64,000 bases of DNA from Corynebacterium oculi (lineage in GTDB: Bacteria > Actinomycetota > Actinomycetes > Mycobacteriales > Mycobacteriaceae). A program made the translations under genes and the position numbers. Positions within the stretch are counted from its first letter, which is position 1. Every line of letters starts with the position of its first letter. Of the stretch, positions 20,329-30,119 are shown one piece after another. The notes under the pieces are model-generated. The model searched no databases, had not been told where the DNA came from, and saw nothing but the letters and a program-made list of their open reading frames with translations. The stretch lies in contig NZ_LKST01000003.1 of assembly GCF_001412105.1 (NCBI RefSeq), forward strand, positions 310,001-374,000. The letters run 5' to 3'.

Positions 20329-21480
20329 ATGCCCTTTACCCCAGCCGAGGTGCATTTCCTGGATCGCCACCGCGAGGAGGTCGCGGCGCTCGCCGCCACC
20401 GTGGGCCTGACCAAGGCCACGGCGCTGAGCGACGCCGCCTGCGCCCGCGCGGCGCTAGGCGAGCACGGCCGCGCCGCCCTGGAACTAATCCAGGCTCGCC
20501 GCGCGGGGGCGGGAAAGTTCCCGGATACCTGGCTGGCGGATCACGACGCCGCCCAGCAGGCCACCCCGGCCCCGGTGGCCAGGCAGCGGGCGCGCCGCCT
20601 GGCCCGACACGCCGCGATGGTGCACGACGTCACCTGTTCCATCGGCACCGAGGGGCACGCCTACCAGGAGGAGGGGTTGGCTTACCTCGGCTCTGACGTC
20701 GATGCCGCGCGCACGCGCATGGCCGCCCGCAATCTGGCCGGGGTGCCTGGTGCGCTGATCCTGCGCGCCGACGCCCTGGTTCCCACCAGCGCCGCCGAGG
20801 TCATCGTGGCGGACCCGGCGCGGCGGGCGGGTGGCCGCCGGATCAGCGATCCCGCCCGGCTCCTGCCGCCCCTGCCCGCCCTGCTTGAGGCTCATGCGGG
20901 CCGGCACCTGGCGGTCAAATGCGCGCCGGGTATTGATTACTCCGGCTGGGCGGGACTGGCGAGCGTGTCGAGCGTGGCGGGGGCGGTGAAGGAAACCTGC
21001 CTGTATAGCCCCGGCCTGGCGGAGGGGGTGCGTCGAGAGGCGGTGATGGTGACCCCGCAGGGGGTGGATCGCCTCACCGACGCGATGCCGGAGGACGTGG
21101 GCGCGGATCTGCCCGGGCGTTACATCGTTGACCCCGACGGCGCGGTGGTGCGCGCGGGCCTGGTGCGCCAATACGCCGCGCGGGAGGGCCTGTGGATGCT
21201 CGATGAGCGCATCGCGTACCTCACCGGGGATCGCCTCCCCGAGGGGCGCAGCGGCTTTGCCTACCTGGAGACGGTGCCACTGAAAAGGGCCCAGGAGGCT
21301 CTGAAACGGCATGACGCCGGGACGGTGGAGATCCTGGCGCGCGGGGTGGAGGTGGACCCGGATGCGCTGCGCAAGAAGTGGAAACTCAAGGGCCGCAACC
21401 CCATGACCGTGGTGTGCACGAGGATCGGGCGGCAGGGCGTGGCGCTGATCTGCGGGCCACGGATCAGTACGGATAAGTGA
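20329..21480 (+). CDS. Class I SAM methyltransferase with THUMP-like C-terminal domain
   Basis: 383 residues. The central part shows a degenerate SAM fold (MVHDVTCSIGTEGHAY, YLGSDVDAARTRMAARNL, VIVADPARRAGGRRI, where ADPARR takes the place of the catalytic motif). The C-terminal part, GVEVDPDALRKKWKLKG to the end, matches the THUMP_like domain. This suggests RNA methylation, but the target is unknown. It follows the NUDIX gene closely, so the two are probably one transcript. Confidence 0.8.
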   Translation: MPFTPAEVHFLDRHREEVAALAATVGLTKATALSDAACARAALGEHGRAALELIQARRAGAGKFPDTWLADHDAAQQATPAPVARQRARRLARHAAMVHDVTCSIGTEGHAYQEEGLAYLGSDVDAARTRMAARNLAGVPGALILRADALVPTSAAEVIVADPARRAGGRRISDPARLLPPLPALLEAHAGRHLAVKCAPGIDYSGWAGLASVSSVAGAVKETCLYSPGLAEGVRREAVMVTPQGVDRLTDAMPEDVGADLPGRYIVDPDGAVVRAGLVRQYAAREGLWMLDERIAYLTGDRLPEGRSGFAYLETVPLKRAQEALKRHDAGTVEILARGVEVDPDALRKKWKLKGRNPMTVVCTRIGRQGVALICGPRISTDK

Positions 21481-21553
21481 GGCTTGACTACACTGGCGGC
21501 GGCGACCTCTAAGGACGTACCGAATAGCGAAGTAAGAAAGAGAGGGGATTGCG

Positions 21554-22342
21554 ATGCCCGCAATCGTGGTGCTGGTGAAAAGCGTGCCGGATACGTGGTC
21601 GGAAAAGACCCTGGAGGCGGATTACACCATTGATCGCGTGAACGCGGATACCGTGATCGACGAGATCAACGAGTATGCGGTGGAACAGGCGTTGCGCCTG
21701 CGCGAGGCCCACCCGGAATCGCAGTACCGGGTGGTGGCGCTGAGCGCGGGCCCGGAGTCCGCCGAGGCCGCGCTGCGCAAGGCCATAGCGATGGGCGCGG
21801 ATGACGCGGTGCACGTGGTGGACGCGGCGCTGGCCGGCTCCGATGTGCTCGGCACCACCTGGGCCCTGACCAATGCGATCAATACCATCGAGGACGTGGC
21901 GCTGGTGATCGCCGGCGACGCCTCCTCGGACGGCGCCAGCGGCGCGTTGCCGGGCATCGTGGCGGAATACCGGCAGGTACCGGCCCTGACCTACCTGCGC
22001 GAGGTGCGCCTGGAGGGGGATGCCGTGGTGGGCGTGCGGGAGGATCACCGGGGCACCTGGGAGCTGCGCGCGGCGCTTCCCGCCGTGATCTCGGTGACGG
22101 ATAAGGCCGATAAGCCGCGCTTTGCCAATTTCAAGGGCATCATGGCGGCCAAGAAGCACCAGATCACCACCGTGGATCTGGCCGGAATCGGCGTATCCCC
22201 GGAGCAGGTGGGCCTGGCGCACTCGGCCACGGTGGTCACGGGCGCGGCGCAGCGCCCGCCCCGGGCCGCGGGCCGCACGGTGCGCGGCGAGGAGGCCGCC
22301 GCCGAGGTGGCGCAGTTCCTGGCCGATGAGAATCTTCTGTAA
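21554..22342 (+). CDS. etfB: Electron transfer flavoprotein subunit beta
   Basis: 262 residues. The N terminus [20 protein letters not shown] and [25 protein letters not shown] match the ETF beta family (FixA type), which holds AMP and pairs with EtfA to pass electrons from acyl-CoA dehydrogenases to the quinone pool. GAGAGGGG lies about ten bases before the ATG. TTGACT at 21484-21489 may be part of its promoter. Confidence 0.95.
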   Translation: MPAIVVLVKSVPDTWSEKTLEADYTIDRVNADTVIDEINEYAVEQALRLREAHPESQYRVVALSAGPESAEAALRKAIAMGADDAVHVVDAALAGSDVLGTTWALTNAINTIEDVALVIAGDASSDGASGALPGIVAEYRQVPALTYLREVRLEGDAVVGVREDHRGTWELRAALPAVISVTDKADKPRFANFKGIMAAKKHQITTVDLAGIGVSPEQVGLAHSATVVTGAAQRPPRAAGRTVRGEEAAAEVAQFLADENLL

Positions 22343-22377
22343 CTCGACCCGACCTTAATTTTTCCGAGGAGATCATC

Positions 22378-23313
22378 ATGACGAATGCTTATGTTCTGGT
22401 CGAGCACCACGGCGCGACCCTCGATCCCATGACCGCAGAACTCATCACCGCCGCGCGCGTCTTTGGCGAGGTCACCGCCGTGCTCGTGGGCGGCGAGGTG
22501 GATACCCTGGCCCCGCAACTGGCGGAGTTGGGCGCGCACACGGTGGCCGCCGCCCCGCACACCACTCAGCGTCTGCTGCTGGCGGAGGTGCAGGCGGTGC
22601 AGTCCCTCGCGGCGGCCGCGCCCGCGCCGATCGTGGTGGCGGCCAACCCGGCCGGAAACGAGATCGGCGGGCGGCTCGCCGCCCGCCTGGCCTCGGGCTT
22701 CCTGCGCGATGTGGTGGGCATTAATGCCGATGGCACCGCCAATCAATCCATCTTTGGCGATACCGTGCAGGTGAGCGCGGCGGTGGGGGGCACCAGCCCG
22801 GTGTACACGCTGCGTCCCGGCGCGATCGAGGCCGTGCCGCAGGCGGCACCGGGCACCGTGATGGCGCTGCCGGAACTCGCTGCCGGCCCCACGGACGTGG
22901 AGGTGGTGTCCTTCCAGCCGGCGCAGCGCGGGGAACGCCCGGAACTCACGCAGGCCAAGATCGTGGTGGCCGGCGGGCGCGGAGTGGGGGATCAGTTCCC
23001 CCAGATCGTCGAGCGCCTGGCCGATGCCCTGGGCGGTGCGGTGGGGGCCACCCGCGACGCCGTGGATCTGGGGCACTACGAGGCCCAGTATCAGATCGGG
23101 CAGACCGGCGTGACCGTGGCTCCCGATCTCTACATCGGGCTGGGAGTTTCCGGGGCCATTCAGCACCTTTCCGGCATGCAGACGGCCAAGAAGATCGTGG
23201 TGGTCAATAACGATGAGGACGCCCCGATCTTCCAGGTGGCCGACCTGGGCGTGGTGGGCGATCTCTTTGAGGTGGTGCCTGCGCTCATCGAGGAGATCGC
23301 CAAGCGCCGATGA
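22378..23313 (+). CDS. etfA: Electron transfer flavoprotein subunit alpha
   Basis: 311 residues. The FAD-binding C-terminal half shows [51 protein letters not shown] and [25 protein letters not shown]. It forms a heterodimer with EtfB from the preceding gene. CGAGGAGATC precedes the ATG. It overlaps the cysteine desulfurase gene by four bases. Confidence 0.96.
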   Translation: MTNAYVLVEHHGATLDPMTAELITAARVFGEVTAVLVGGEVDTLAPQLAELGAHTVAAAPHTTQRLLLAEVQAVQSLAAAAPAPIVVAANPAGNEIGGRLAARLASGFLRDVVGINADGTANQSIFGDTVQVSAAVGGTSPVYTLRPGAIEAVPQAAPGTVMALPELAAGPTDVEVVSFQPAQRGERPELTQAKIVVAGGRGVGDQFPQIVERLADALGGAVGATRDAVDLGHYEAQYQIGQTGVTVAPDLYIGLGVSGAIQHLSGMQTAKKIVVVNNDEDAPIFQVADLGVVGDLFEVVPALIEEIAKRR

Positions 23314-24434
23314 GCCACTACTTCGATCACGCCGCCACCACCCCCCTGCGCAGCGAGGCCCGCGAGGCGTGGTTGCGGCACGCGGACGCGCTCAATCCCG
23401 GGGGCCAGTATGCCTCCGGGCGCGCGGCGCGTTCCGCGCTGGACGGCGCCCGGGAGGAGATCGCGGAGCTGTTGGGGGCCGATCCCGTGGAGGTGATCTT
23501 CACGGGATCGGGGACGGAGGCCGATAACCTGGCGATCCAGGGCCTCTACCGCGCCAGCCCGCGAGATCGGGTGCTCAGCAGCCCGGTGGAGCACCCGGCC
23601 GTGCGCGAGGTGATCGCGCACCTGGGCCAGCGGGGAGCGCGGGTGGAGTGGCTGCCCGTGGACGCCGGCGGGCACGTGAGCGATCTTGGGGCCGTGGATA
23701 CCCCGGCGGCGCTGGTGGCATGCATGTACGCCAATAATGAGACGGGTGCTCTGCAACCCGTATCTCCCCTGATCGCGCGGGCGCAGGAGGCGGGCACGCC
23801 GGTGCATGTTGATGCCGTGCAGGCCCTGGGGCGATGCGAGATTGACTTTCACGCCCTGGGGGCCACCACGCTGGCGGGCAGCGCCCACAAGTTCGGCGGG
23901 CCCCGGGGGGTGGGCCTGCTGCTGGCTCGGCGGTCCCCGGCACCGCAGCCGGTGTTTTTTGGTGGCGGCCAGGAGCGCGGAATTCGCCCGGGTACGAACG
24001 ACGTCGCCGGGGCGGCGGCCACGGCGGCCGCGTTGCGGGCCGCGCTGAGCGACCGGGAGGCGGAGGACGATCGGCTGCGCGGCCTGCGCGACGATCTGTT
24101 GCGCCGAGTACTCCACGAGATCGACGAGGTGCGGGTTAACACGGTGGAGCCGGCGCTGCCCGGTCATCTGAGCCTCTCGTTTCCCGGCGCGGAGGGCGAT
24201 AGCCTCATCATGCTGCTGGACAGCCTGGGCATTGAGGCCGCCACGGGTTCGGCCTGCCACAGCGGGGTCAATCGTGCCTCGGAGGTACTGTTGGCGATGG
24301 GGGTGCCGGAGGCGCAGGCGCGCGGAACCGTGAGGCTGACCCTGGGGCGCACTACCACCGAGGCGGACGTGGAATATCTGGCGGCGCATCTGCCCGAGGT
24401 GGTGCGCCGTGCCCGGCTGGCGGGCATGGCTTAG
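23310..24434 (+). CDS. Cysteine desulfurase (NifS/IscS family)
   Basis: PLP enzyme releasing sulfur from cysteine as a persulfide. It has 374 residues. The PLP Lys is K194 in [15 protein letters not shown], and the persulfide Cys is C316 in [16 protein letters not shown]. The N terminus [14 protein letters not shown] is typical. The ATGA overlap with etfA shows coupling. In related genomes mnmA follows directly, so tRNA 2-thiouridine synthesis is the likely main use of the sulfur; here mnmA is 6.6 kb downstream. Confidence 0.93.
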   Translation: MSHYFDHAATTPLRSEAREAWLRHADALNPGGQYASGRAARSALDGAREEIAELLGADPVEVIFTGSGTEADNLAIQGLYRASPRDRVLSSPVEHPAVREVIAHLGQRGARVEWLPVDAGGHVSDLGAVDTPAALVACMYANNETGALQPVSPLIARAQEAGTPVHVDAVQALGRCEIDFHALGATTLAGSAHKFGGPRGVGLLLARRSPAPQPVFFGGGQERGIRPGTNDVAGAAATAAALRAALSDREAEDDRLRGLRDDLLRRVLHEIDEVRVNTVEPALPGHLSLSFPGAEGDSLIMLLDSLGIEAATGSACHSGVNRASEVLLAMGVPEAQARGTVRLTLGRTTTEADVEYLAAHLPEVVRRARLAGMA

Positions 24435-24512
24435 GAGAGAAATGGGGGAGAAGTGGGGGAAATAGCCGGGGAGTAAACGGGAAAGGCTCAGGTTGGTGGC
24501 AGCAACCGGGAG

Positions 24513-24518
24513 TACAAC
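24513..24518 (+). promoter_or_regulatory. -10 box of the membrane esterase gene (leaderless)
   Basis: TACAAC eight bases before the ATG at 24527. A GGTTG/CAACC hairpin lies just upstream. Confidence 0.4.
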
Positions 24519-24526
24519 AAGCAGTT

Positions 24527-25714
24527 ATGAATTGGTTGTGGTCTCTTTCCCTCACCGGGGCGGCGGCGCAGGCGGTGATTGTGGCGAGCTGGGCGTGCGG
24601 CGTGGTGCTTGCGGCCTGGGGGAAGTATCGCCTGCGGGCGGCGGGGGCGGCCGGAGCGATCACGGTGGCGATCTGGTGGGTGTTGGAGGTGGCGTGGCGG
24701 CCGTTTCCCGATCGGGTGGATTGGCGGGTGTACCTGGTGGGAATGGGGGTAATTTTTAGCCTCATTTGCCTGATGCAGCGCCGCGCGGTGGTTATTATTT
24801 CTGTGGTGCTTACTACTTTTGCCACCCTGGGGACGCTCAACCTGGTGTTCCAGGAGTACCCCACGGTGCGTTCCTTTGATCCCACGCCGGTGGCGGTGGA
24901 CATGCCGTATGCGCAATTCCAGGCATCCTCCCAGCCTCCGCGATTAGACGGCCGCGAGGTGGGAGCGTTGGTCACGGTGGATCTTCCGGGTTCGGGCTTT
25001 CAACCCCGCTCGGCGGTGGCCTATGTTCCCCCGGCCTACTGGCGCGGGGCCAAACTGCCGGTGATGGTGCTCATGGCGGGCAACCCCGGAAGCCCCGATC
25101 AGTGGTTCCACAACGGGGAGGCGGCGCAGACCGCCGATGCTTACCAGGAGCGCCACGGGGGCGTGGCGCCGATCGTGGTGAGCGTGGACGCCACGGGCTC
25201 CTTCACCGGAAATCCACTCTGCACGGACGGCCCGGAGCAAAAAGTGATGACGTATCTGACGCAGGACGTGCCGGCGGGTATCCACCGGCTTTTCCGCGCG
25301 GAGGAGGATCAATCCCGGTGGATCATCGGGGGTCTTAGCTACGGAGGCACCTGCGCCTTGCAGGTGGTCACCAATCACCCGGAGGCCTACGGCACCTTCC
25401 TGAACTTTTCCGGGCAGGCCGAACCTACGATGGGCGATCACGGACAGACCGTGGAGCGCTTCTTTGGCGGGGAGGAATCCGCCTTTGCCGCGCAGAATCC
25501 CGCGGATCTGCTGGCCTCCCGGGCGTACCCGCACACCCGGGGCCGCTTCGTGGCGGGAGAGCGCGATGCGGAATCCGTGGCGGCCTTAACGCACCTCAAT
25601 GATCTGGCGAGGGCTTCCGGTATGGATACCCGCATGCTCACGGTGCCCGGGGGCCACTCCTTCGAGGTATGGCGGGTGGCCCTGGCGGAGACGTTTGATT
25701 GGGCGGTGCGATGA
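24527..25714 (+). CDS. Membrane-anchored alpha/beta-hydrolase esterase
   Basis: 395 residues. Three to four N-terminal membrane helices (about 1-110) are followed by an extracytoplasmic alpha/beta-hydrolase domain of the esterase D/mycolyltransferase type. The nucleophile is S271 in IIGGLSYGGTCA and the catalytic His is probably H377 in PGGHSFEVW; an Asp candidate is in the GERDAES segment. It overlaps the MprF-like gene as ATGA, so the pair is translationally coupled. Hydrolase genes next to MprF-type genes are known as aminoacyl-phosphatidylglycerol hydrolases in some Firmicutes; that role is the best guess. A mycolyltransferase-like role is the alternative. Confidence 0.82.
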   Translation: MNWLWSLSLTGAAAQAVIVASWACGVVLAAWGKYRLRAAGAAGAITVAIWWVLEVAWRPFPDRVDWRVYLVGMGVIFSLICLMQRRAVVIISVVLTTFATLGTLNLVFQEYPTVRSFDPTPVAVDMPYAQFQASSQPPRLDGREVGALVTVDLPGSGFQPRSAVAYVPPAYWRGAKLPVMVLMAGNPGSPDQWFHNGEAAQTADAYQERHGGVAPIVVSVDATGSFTGNPLCTDGPEQKVMTYLTQDVPAGIHRLFRAEEDQSRWIIGGLSYGGTCALQVVTNHPEAYGTFLNFSGQAEPTMGDHGQTVERFFGGEESAFAAQNPADLLASRAYPHTRGRFVAGERDAESVAALTHLNDLARASGMDTRMLTVPGGHSFEVWRVALAETFDWAVR

Positions 25715-28158
25715 GCGCGGCGTCGGGACGGCCCCTGCGTTTCCGCCTTCCGACGGCGCGGCGCATTCCCTTTTCCCTCGCCGCGCTGGCGGTGATGTGG
25801 GTCCTGCACTGGGCCGTGCCCCGGACGGCTCTGTCCTTGGACATGGGTGATGTGCGGCAGCCCTGGCGCATCCTCAGCGCCGGGCTGACCTCGGGTTCGC
25901 GCGTGGGCCTGATCTTTGCCTCGCTGGCGGTCATCCTCTTGATTATTCCGACGGAGCGGACCCTGGGCACGGCTCGCACGGCGGCGGTGGCGGCGGCGAT
26001 GCATCTGTGTTCGATGCTGGTGGGCCTGCTTGCGGTGCGCCTGGTGGCGGAGACGGGTTTTCACCGCTGGGGCCATGACCTCGTGCACGCCTCCTATTTA
26101 TCCCCGGTTTCCTGGATCTTCGGCACGGCGGCTTATGCCAGCGCGGCCATGCCGCTGCTGTGGCGGCGTCGCATAGCGGTGTGGCTGGTGGCGCTGTGCG
26201 GCACGCTGGTGTTGTTTTCCGGGAGCGTGTCCGATGTGGTGGGGTTGATCAGCATGCTCCTGGGGCTGGCGGCGGGGGCGGTGCGGTATGGCCGGGTGCC
26301 GCTGCGCGTGGGCTCCGTGCGCGAGGTGCGGGTGCTGGTGAGTACCTTCCTGGCGGCGGTGTCCTTTGGCCCGCTGGTGGCCAGCACGCATCCGGGTTCG
26401 GGCAGCCCCCTGGCCTTCGTGGGCACGCTGATCTGGCTGCCCGCGCGCCGGAGCTATGAGGCGGCGATGGTCTGCCAGGGAAATGTGCATGCGCAATCCT
26501 GCCGGGAGGCGGTGGTGTTGGCGCAGCAGGCGGGGGTGGAGCCCTCGGTGGTGAACTTCATGCCGCTGCTGCTGAACCTGGTGGTGATCGCGGGGCTGCT
26601 CAAGGGGCGTCGCGTCGCCTGGTGGCTGGCCCTGGCGGCGCAGGTGCTGGCGGTGGTGGCGCTGGCCGGGCAGGCGTGGGCGCACGATCGGGAGGGGGCC
26701 GTGGTGCTCATGGTCCTGCCGTGGTTGGGCGGGATCGCCCTGTTGCTGGGCACGCGCCGCCATTTTCCCGTGTCCATCGCCGCGAGGAATATCCGGCGCT
26801 GCCTGGCGGTGATCGGCGGTACTCTGGCCTTGACCTCCGCCGTGTGGCTCGCGGGGGCCTCGCTCATGGGCGTGGCGTGGTCGGCGGTGCTGAGGGAGTG
26901 GCCGCTGCGTTATCTTCCGCCCTCGTGGACCCCGCTGTTTCGCATGACCCTGATCCCGGAGCGCCCCGCGGCGTGGGCGCTGTATGCGTGGCTGGGGGCG
27001 GTGTTCTACCTGGTGACGGCGCTCGCGCTGTATCGCCTGCTCATGAGCGTGCCGGACGAGGAGGCGGAGCAGAAGCGCGAGCGGGCGCGGGCGCTGTTGC
27101 GCCACGGGGATCACCTCCAGGCCATGACGCTGTGGGAGGGAAATAGTTATTGGTTTGGCTCGCACGCTGGGGTGGACGGGTATGTGGCGTATCGGGTGCG
27201 TCGGGGCATCGCGGTGACCGTGGGGGAGCCGGTGGGAAGCCCGGGCCTGGCGGCGGGCTTCGAGGCCTTTGCCGCTGGCCGGGGGTGGACGGTGGCCTGG
27301 TATTCCGTGCGCGAAAGCTTTGCCGATACCCTCCCCGGCTATCGACGCATCCACGTGGCCGAGGAATCGGTATTGCGCACGGACAGCGTGGAGTTCCGGG
27401 GCAAGAAGTTCCAGAACGTGCGCACCGCCCGCAACCGCGCGGAGAAGGAGGGGATCCGGGCCCGCTGGACGACCTGGGGGGAGGCGGACGTGGCGCTGCG
27501 CCAGCGCATCGAGGAACTCTCCGCGGAGTGGTTGGCGGATAAGCCCCTGCCGGAGATGGGATTTACCCTGGGCACCATCACGGAATTGAGCACCCCCGGC
27601 ACGCGGCTACTGGTGGCCGAGGACGCCTCCGGCCGGTTGCACGCCGTGACCAGCTGGCTGCCCGTCTACGAGCACGGCGCGGTGGCGGGGCTGACCCTGG
27701 ATTTCCTGCGGCGTGACGCCTCGGGCTTTAAGTCCGCCATCGAATTTCTGCTCTCCCAGGCGCTTCTCGACGCCGCCGCCGAGGGCCTGGGCTGGATCTC
27801 TTTGTCCGGCGCACCGCTGGCGCGCAGCACCCCGGCGGAGGGCTTCGTGGATCAAACGCTGGATCGCGTGGGGGCCTCGATGGAGCCGTTCTATGGTTTC
27901 CGCTCGCTGGCGGCGTCCAAGTACAAGTTCCACCCGGAATACCACCCCTGGTACGTGGTGTGCCGGGACGAGCTGGCGCTGCCCAACGTGGCCCTGGCGG
28001 TGTCCCAGTGCTACTTGCCGCAGCTCAAGACCTCCGAGGCCGCCCGGCTGCTGCGCACGTGGCTTAGCGCTGCACTGGTTCGCGGCGGCCGAGGCGAATC
28101 TTCTTCACCTCGCGGCCGTTCTGGACGTCGGAATCCTGAAAACCAAAGAGGTAGGTGA
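25711..28158 (+). CDS. MprF-like aminoacyl-lipid synthase (DUF2156) with multi-helix membrane domain
   Basis: 815 residues. About 440 residues of membrane helices, of which the first seven resemble a rhomboid-type bundle (PWRILSAGLTSGSRVGLIF, SPVSWIFGTAAYASA), precede a cytosolic LPG_synthase_C/DUF2156 domain (from about 462, EGNSYWFGSHAGVDGYVAYRV to the PNVALAVSQCYLPQL region). This domain transfers an amino acid from aminoacyl-tRNA to a lipid; corynebacteria are known to alanylate phosphatidylglycerol and diacylglycerol this way. The ATG at 25711 overlaps the esterase stop. The last 25 residues are Arg-rich and antisense to the end of the PTS gene. Confidence 0.85.
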   Translation: MSAASGRPLRFRLPTARRIPFSLAALAVMWVLHWAVPRTALSLDMGDVRQPWRILSAGLTSGSRVGLIFASLAVILLIIPTERTLGTARTAAVAAAMHLCSMLVGLLAVRLVAETGFHRWGHDLVHASYLSPVSWIFGTAAYASAAMPLLWRRRIAVWLVALCGTLVLFSGSVSDVVGLISMLLGLAAGAVRYGRVPLRVGSVREVRVLVSTFLAAVSFGPLVASTHPGSGSPLAFVGTLIWLPARRSYEAAMVCQGNVHAQSCREAVVLAQQAGVEPSVVNFMPLLLNLVVIAGLLKGRRVAWWLALAAQVLAVVALAGQAWAHDREGAVVLMVLPWLGGIALLLGTRRHFPVSIAARNIRRCLAVIGGTLALTSAVWLAGASLMGVAWSAVLREWPLRYLPPSWTPLFRMTLIPERPAAWALYAWLGAVFYLVTALALYRLLMSVPDEEAEQKRERARALLRHGDHLQAMTLWEGNSYWFGSHAGVDGYVAYRVRRGIAVTVGEPVGSPGLAAGFEAFAAGRGWTVAWYSVRESFADTLPGYRRIHVAEESVLRTDSVEFRGKKFQNVRTARNRAEKEGIRARWTTWGEADVALRQRIEELSAEWLADKPLPEMGFTLGTITELSTPGTRLLVAEDASGRLHAVTSWLPVYEHGAVAGLTLDFLRRDASGFKSAIEFLLSQALLDAAAEGLGWISLSGAPLARSTPAEGFVDQTLDRVGASMEPFYGFRSLAASKYKFHPEYHPWYVVCRDELALPNVALAVSQCYLPQLKTSEAARLLRTWLSAALVRGGRGESSSPRGRSGRRNPENQRGR

Positions 28159-30046
28159 GCACGAAGGCCACCGTGGCGGCGGTGCCCGAGGCGATCCAGA
28201 ATCCCCAGAAGCTGAAGTCCAAGCCCTCGGGATTAATGAAGGAGGTAAAGCCGATCAACGATCCGGTAAAGCCCCACATGTTTACCTGCAAAAGGCCAGT
28301 GAGCAGGCCGCCGCAGGCGCCGCCGATGGAGGCCATGAGGAAGATGCGGCCGTACTTGAGGTTCACGCCGTACATGGCGGGCTCCGTGATCCCACAAAAC
28401 GCGGCGATGGCGGCGGAGCCGGAAAGTTCCTTGATCTTGAGCAGCCGGGATTTCACGAACACCGCCAGCACCGCCCCGCCCTGGGCCACCATCGTGGCGG
28501 AGATGATGGCGTTGAGCGGAGACTGCCCGGTCAGCGCGATGTCCTGGGCCACCAGCGGGATCACCGCCCAGTGCAGCCCAAAGATCACCAGGGTCTGATA
28601 GAACCCGCCGATCACCAGGCCGGAGATGGAGGGCGAGAGATCGTAGAGGCCCTGAATGCCGTTGGCGATGCCGGTGGAGAGGAACGTGACGGCGGGGCCG
28701 AGAACCAGCAGGATAGCCAGGGAGACCACCACCACCTCCACCAGGGGGAGGAAGATCATGCGGACGGTGGCCGGAATGACCTTTTTCAGCCAAGGCTCGA
28801 TGAGGGAGGCCAACCACGCGGCCACGATGATGGGGAAAATGCTGTAACTATAGCTGGCCATGTGATAAGGCAGGCCAAAGAAATCCGCGTTGAGGGACAT
28901 GCCCAGGACGCTGCTGGATCCCTCCTTGCCGGAAAGCTCTACGATCTGCGGGTAGGTGAGCACGCCGCCCACGATGGCCACGATGATGGGATCCGCCCCC
29001 AGGCGCTTGGCGGCGGTAAAGCCCACAAAGATCGGCAGGAAGAAGAACACGGCGTCGCTGAGCGCGTTGATGAGCAGATACGTGTCCGAGGTGGTGGTCA
29101 CCAGGTCAAAGGTGGTGAGCAGGGAGAGGATTCCCTTGATGATGCCTGAGGCGGCCAGCAGGCCGATCACGGGGATCATCGAGCCGGTAATTACTCCGAT
29201 GAGGGAGGAGAAACCACGCCCCAGCCAGCCTATCGCGGTGGTGGGGCGCGGCGCGGCCTCATCCTTCTCCGCCGCCACCTCGCCGCCGGCGGCCTGCTCG
29301 CCCAGGGCGCCGATGACCTCCTCGTACACGTCCTCCACGCCGGGACCGATGACGATCTGGTACTGGCCCCCGGCGCGGATCACATCGATCACGCCGTCGA
29401 GGTCGCGCACGGCATCGTCCTGGGGAATCTGATCGTCGTGAAGGTAGAAGCGCAGGCGGGTGATGCAGTGGGTGACGCTGCGGATATTCTCCGCACCGCC
29501 CACCGCCGCCACCAGCGCCTCGGCGCCCTGAGGAGGGGGCGAATCCTGAGCGGCGGGGGCACCCGGGAGCAGCCGGGCGGCCTCCTCCTTGGCCTTGACC
29601 TCACCCTCGTGCACCCGTATCCCGGAGGTGGATGCGGCGGAGTTGGTCACGGCCACGATGGTGCAGGTGGACTTCCCGGCCTCGGTGACCGCGGCGGCGT
29701 CCATGCGGCCCAGGGGCTGGCCCCGGGTGACCCGCTGCCCCTTGGTCACCGTGATGTCAAAGGGGGCGCCCGCCAGTTCCACGGTGTCGATGCCCAGGTG
29801 GAGGAGGACGTCAAGGCCCTCCTCCGTGCGAATGCCCAGGGCGTGCTTGGTCTTGGCGATCATGGTGATGGTTCCGGCGGCGGGGGCGTACACGGTGCCG
29901 CCGGGGGTATCGGTGATGCCGAACCCCTCGCCCAGGTTCCCCTTGGCAAAGACGGGGTCGGGCACATGGTTCATGGGAATGACCGTGCCGGAAAGCGGCG
30001 CGAGCAGCGGCGGGAGGGCCGCGCCCGAGTGTCCATTGGGGTGCAT
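28064..30046 (-). CDS. PTS permease, glucose/beta-glucoside family, domain order IIA-IIB-IIC
   Basis: 660 residues. The N-terminal EIIA (Crr) domain has H68 and the phosphorylated H83 in LLHLGIDTVEL; EIIB has phospho-Cys C194 in SVTHCITRLRF; EIIC spans about 275-645 with about ten helices and ITEPAMYGVNLKYGR. A phosphate relay from HPr can thus run within one chain. Family members more often have the order B-C-A. The sugar is likely a beta-glucoside, sucrose or trehalose type, but no hydrolase or regulator is adjacent to decide. The ATG at 30046 has GAGGAG seven bases upstream, ruling out the start at 30061. The last 95 bases overlap the MprF-like gene. Confidence 0.9.
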   Translation of the reverse strand: MHPNGHSGAALPPLLAPLSGTVIPMNHVPDPVFAKGNLGEGFGITDTPGGTVYAPAAGTITMIAKTKHALGIRTEEGLDVLLHLGIDTVELAGAPFDITVTKGQRVTRGQPLGRMDAAAVTEAGKSTCTIVAVTNSAASTSGIRVHEGEVKAKEEAARLLPGAPAAQDSPPPQGAEALVAAVGGAENIRSVTHCITRLRFYLHDDQIPQDDAVRDLDGVIDVIRAGGQYQIVIGPGVEDVYEEVIGALGEQAAGGEVAAEKDEAAPRPTTAIGWLGRGFSSLIGVITGSMIPVIGLLAASGIIKGILSLLTTFDLVTTTSDTYLLINALSDAVFFFLPIFVGFTAAKRLGADPIIVAIVGGVLTYPQIVELSGKEGSSSVLGMSLNADFFGLPYHMASYSYSIFPIIVAAWLASLIEPWLKKVIPATVRMIFLPLVEVVVVSLAILLVLGPAVTFLSTGIANGIQGLYDLSPSISGLVIGGFYQTLVIFGLHWAVIPLVAQDIALTGQSPLNAIISATMVAQGGAVLAVFVKSRLLKIKELSGSAAIAAFCGITEPAMYGVNLKYGRIFLMASIGGACGGLLTGLLQVNMWGFTGSLIGFTSFINPEGLDFSFWGFWIASGTAATVAFVLTYLFGFQDSDVQNGREVKKIRLGRREPVQR

Positions 30047-30119
30047 GGAGAAACTCCTCACAGGCGGATAATCTTCGGTTCAGATTAACACCGCATGCCC
30101 GGTTTCCCGCTTGCCCTCC

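Noticed and set aside
28064..28158. A frameshift or sequencing error at the MprF-like/PTS overlap
   Set aside because: Both domains are complete and in frame up to their ends; only the non-conserved tail of one lies over the other, so read-through extension explains it.
27713..29149. A 478-codon plus-strand frame across the end of the MprF-like gene and the PTS gene
   Set aside because: Frame-shifted relative to the MprF-like gene and antisense to conserved EIIC sequence; no ribosome binding site and no domain.
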